64,000 nt of DNA from Rhizobiaceae bacterium (lineage in GTDB: Bacteria > Pseudomonadota > Alphaproteobacteria > Rhizobiales > Rhizobiaceae), in NCBI GenBank assembly GCA_023953845.1, contig JAMLJC010000001.1:2552501-2616500 (forward strand), in the 5' to 3' direction. This document shows, piece after piece, positions 63,166 to 64,000 of this stretch. The notes under the pieces are model-generated. The model ran no database searches. It was not told where the DNA came from and saw nothing but the letters and a program-made list of their open reading frames with translations. Each line of letters opens with the position of its first letter. The first letter of the stretch is position 1. The translations under genes and the position numbers were made by a program.

Positions 63166-63992
63166 GCACGACAGTCCTCGAAGGGAAGAATCTCGTCCGC
63201 GACTACCACGTCCCGGGCGGCCTCTTCCGGCCGGCCAAAACGATCCACGCAGTCAAGGGCGTCAGCTTCTCGGTGGAGAAGGGCAGGACGCTGGCCATCG
63301 TCGGAGAAAGCGGCTGCGGCAAATCCACGCTCGCCCGCATCATCACGTTGATCGACCCGGCGACCTCCGGCGACCTGTTCATCGACGGCAGGAAGGTCGA
63401 CATCGCCAGGGACCCGATGACGCCCGAAATGCGTCGCAAGGTGCAGATCGTCTTCCAGAACCCCTACGGCTCGCTCAACCCGCGCCAGAAGATCGGCGAC
63501 GTTCTGGCCGAGCCGCTCATCATCAACACCGACACCCCCGCCGACGAGCGGCGGGACCGCGCCATGGCCATGCTGAAGAAGGTCGGCCTCCAGGAGGTTC
63601 ACTTCAACCGCTATCCGCACATGTTCTCCGGCGGCCAGCGCCAGCGCATCGCGATCGCCCGCGCCCTGATGCTCAATCCGAGCCTGCTGGTGCTGGACGA
63701 GCCGGTCTCGGCGCTCGACCTCTCCGTGCAGGCGCAGGTGCTGAACCTGCTCGCCGATCTGCAGGACGAGTTCCAGCTTACCTACGTCTTCATCAGCCAC
63801 GACCTTTCGGTGGTGCGCTACATCGCCGACGAGGTGATGGTGATGTATTTCGGCGAGGCGGTGGAATACGGCTCGCGCGACGCGGTATTTTCCGACCCGC
63901 AGCACAGCTATACGAAGACCCTCTTCGCCGCCACCCCCCGCGCCGATGTGGAATCGATCCGCGCGAGGCTTGCCCGCAAACGCGCCGCGTAG
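63162..63992 (+). CDS. dppF: Dipeptide ABC transporter ATPase DppF
   Basis: The 276-residue ATPase has Walker A GESGCGKSTLAR, signature FSGGQRQRIAIARALM and Walker B LLVLDEPVSALDLS. The end shows the SYTKTLFAATPRAD extension. It overlaps the dppD stop by 4 nt. With DppD it powers the importer. The frame closes 8 nt before the window edge, so the gene is complete; whatever follows lies outside. Confidence 0.93.
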   Translation: MSTTVLEGKNLVRDYHVPGGLFRPAKTIHAVKGVSFSVEKGRTLAIVGESGCGKSTLARIITLIDPATSGDLFIDGRKVDIARDPMTPEMRRKVQIVFQNPYGSLNPRQKIGDVLAEPLIINTDTPADERRDRAMAMLKKVGLQEVHFNRYPHMFSGGQRQRIAIARALMLNPSLLVLDEPVSALDLSVQAQVLNLLADLQDEFQLTYVFISHDLSVVRYIADEVMVMYFGEAVEYGSRDAVFSDPQHSYTKTLFAATPRADVESIRARLARKRAA

Positions 63993-64000
63993 AGCCCGAG

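Overview
The window is GC-rich alphaproteobacterial chromosome. It carries rhizobial-type 23S rRNA, a GbsR-cydDCABX operon, a sulfate ABC operon with one binding protein, a PuuD-type urate oxidase, and the C-rich/G-rich palindromic repeats common in the Hyphomicrobiales. I infer Hyphomicrobiales, plausibly Phyllobacteriaceae (Mesorhizobium-like); the genus cannot be fixed from sequence reading alone.

Layout. 1-2125: a 23S rRNA gene entering from the left. It stops abruptly before its 3' end and is fused to the 3' end of a copper-chaperone-like gene on the other strand. 2355-3212: decayed DNA with a transposase-like tail and a terminator. 3213-10267: an operator palindrome, a GbsR/MarR-type regulator and the cytochrome bd operon cydD-cydC-cydA-cydB-cydX; CydX is only 50 codons. 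10303-14484: sulfate importer on the minus strand (sbp-cysT-cysW-cysA). 14738-19952: PPi-dependent phosphofructokinase, an L,D-transpeptidase lipoprotein, a 40-residue membrane peptide, an MBL hydrolase, a LysE exporter and a TTC38-like TPR protein. 20070-23041: xylulokinase and a polyol dehydrogenase.

23057-32277: a carnitine/gamma-butyrobetaine-type catabolic cluster. It has a GlxA/CdhR-like regulator, a 3-dehydrocarnitine cleavage enzyme, carnitine 3-dehydrogenase, a PfkB kinase, an acyl-CoA dehydrogenase, an ADP-forming acyl-CoA ligase, CaiD and an alpha/beta hydrolase. The acyl-CoA genes could make carnitine from gamma-butyrobetaine, and the dehydrogenase/cleavage pair could take it towards glycine betaine. 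32352-40457: a minus-strand operon with a CocE/NonD hydrolase, a peptide-type ABC transporter with a two-domain ATPase, and a phosphodiesterase gene broken by an in-frame amber codon. 40617-41136: a Phd/RelE toxin-antitoxin pair.

41140-56104: a purine catabolic island: guanine deaminase, xanthine dehydrogenase (xdhABC), PuuD, UraH, a fused PuuE-UraD protein, AllE, AllA, a nucleoside-type deaminase, a LysR regulator, Dps and a glycerate 2-kinase. No allantoate amidohydrolase or purine permease is visible. 56118-58304: a FadD-type ligase with a histone-H1-like Ala/Lys/Pro N-terminal extension. 58644-63992: a complete dppABCDF peptide importer with a terminator after dppA.

Two palindromic repeats end just upstream of a start codon (28398 and 52928) and appear to supply the ribosome-binding region. 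A third, related element is read through in frame inside the ADP-forming ligase.
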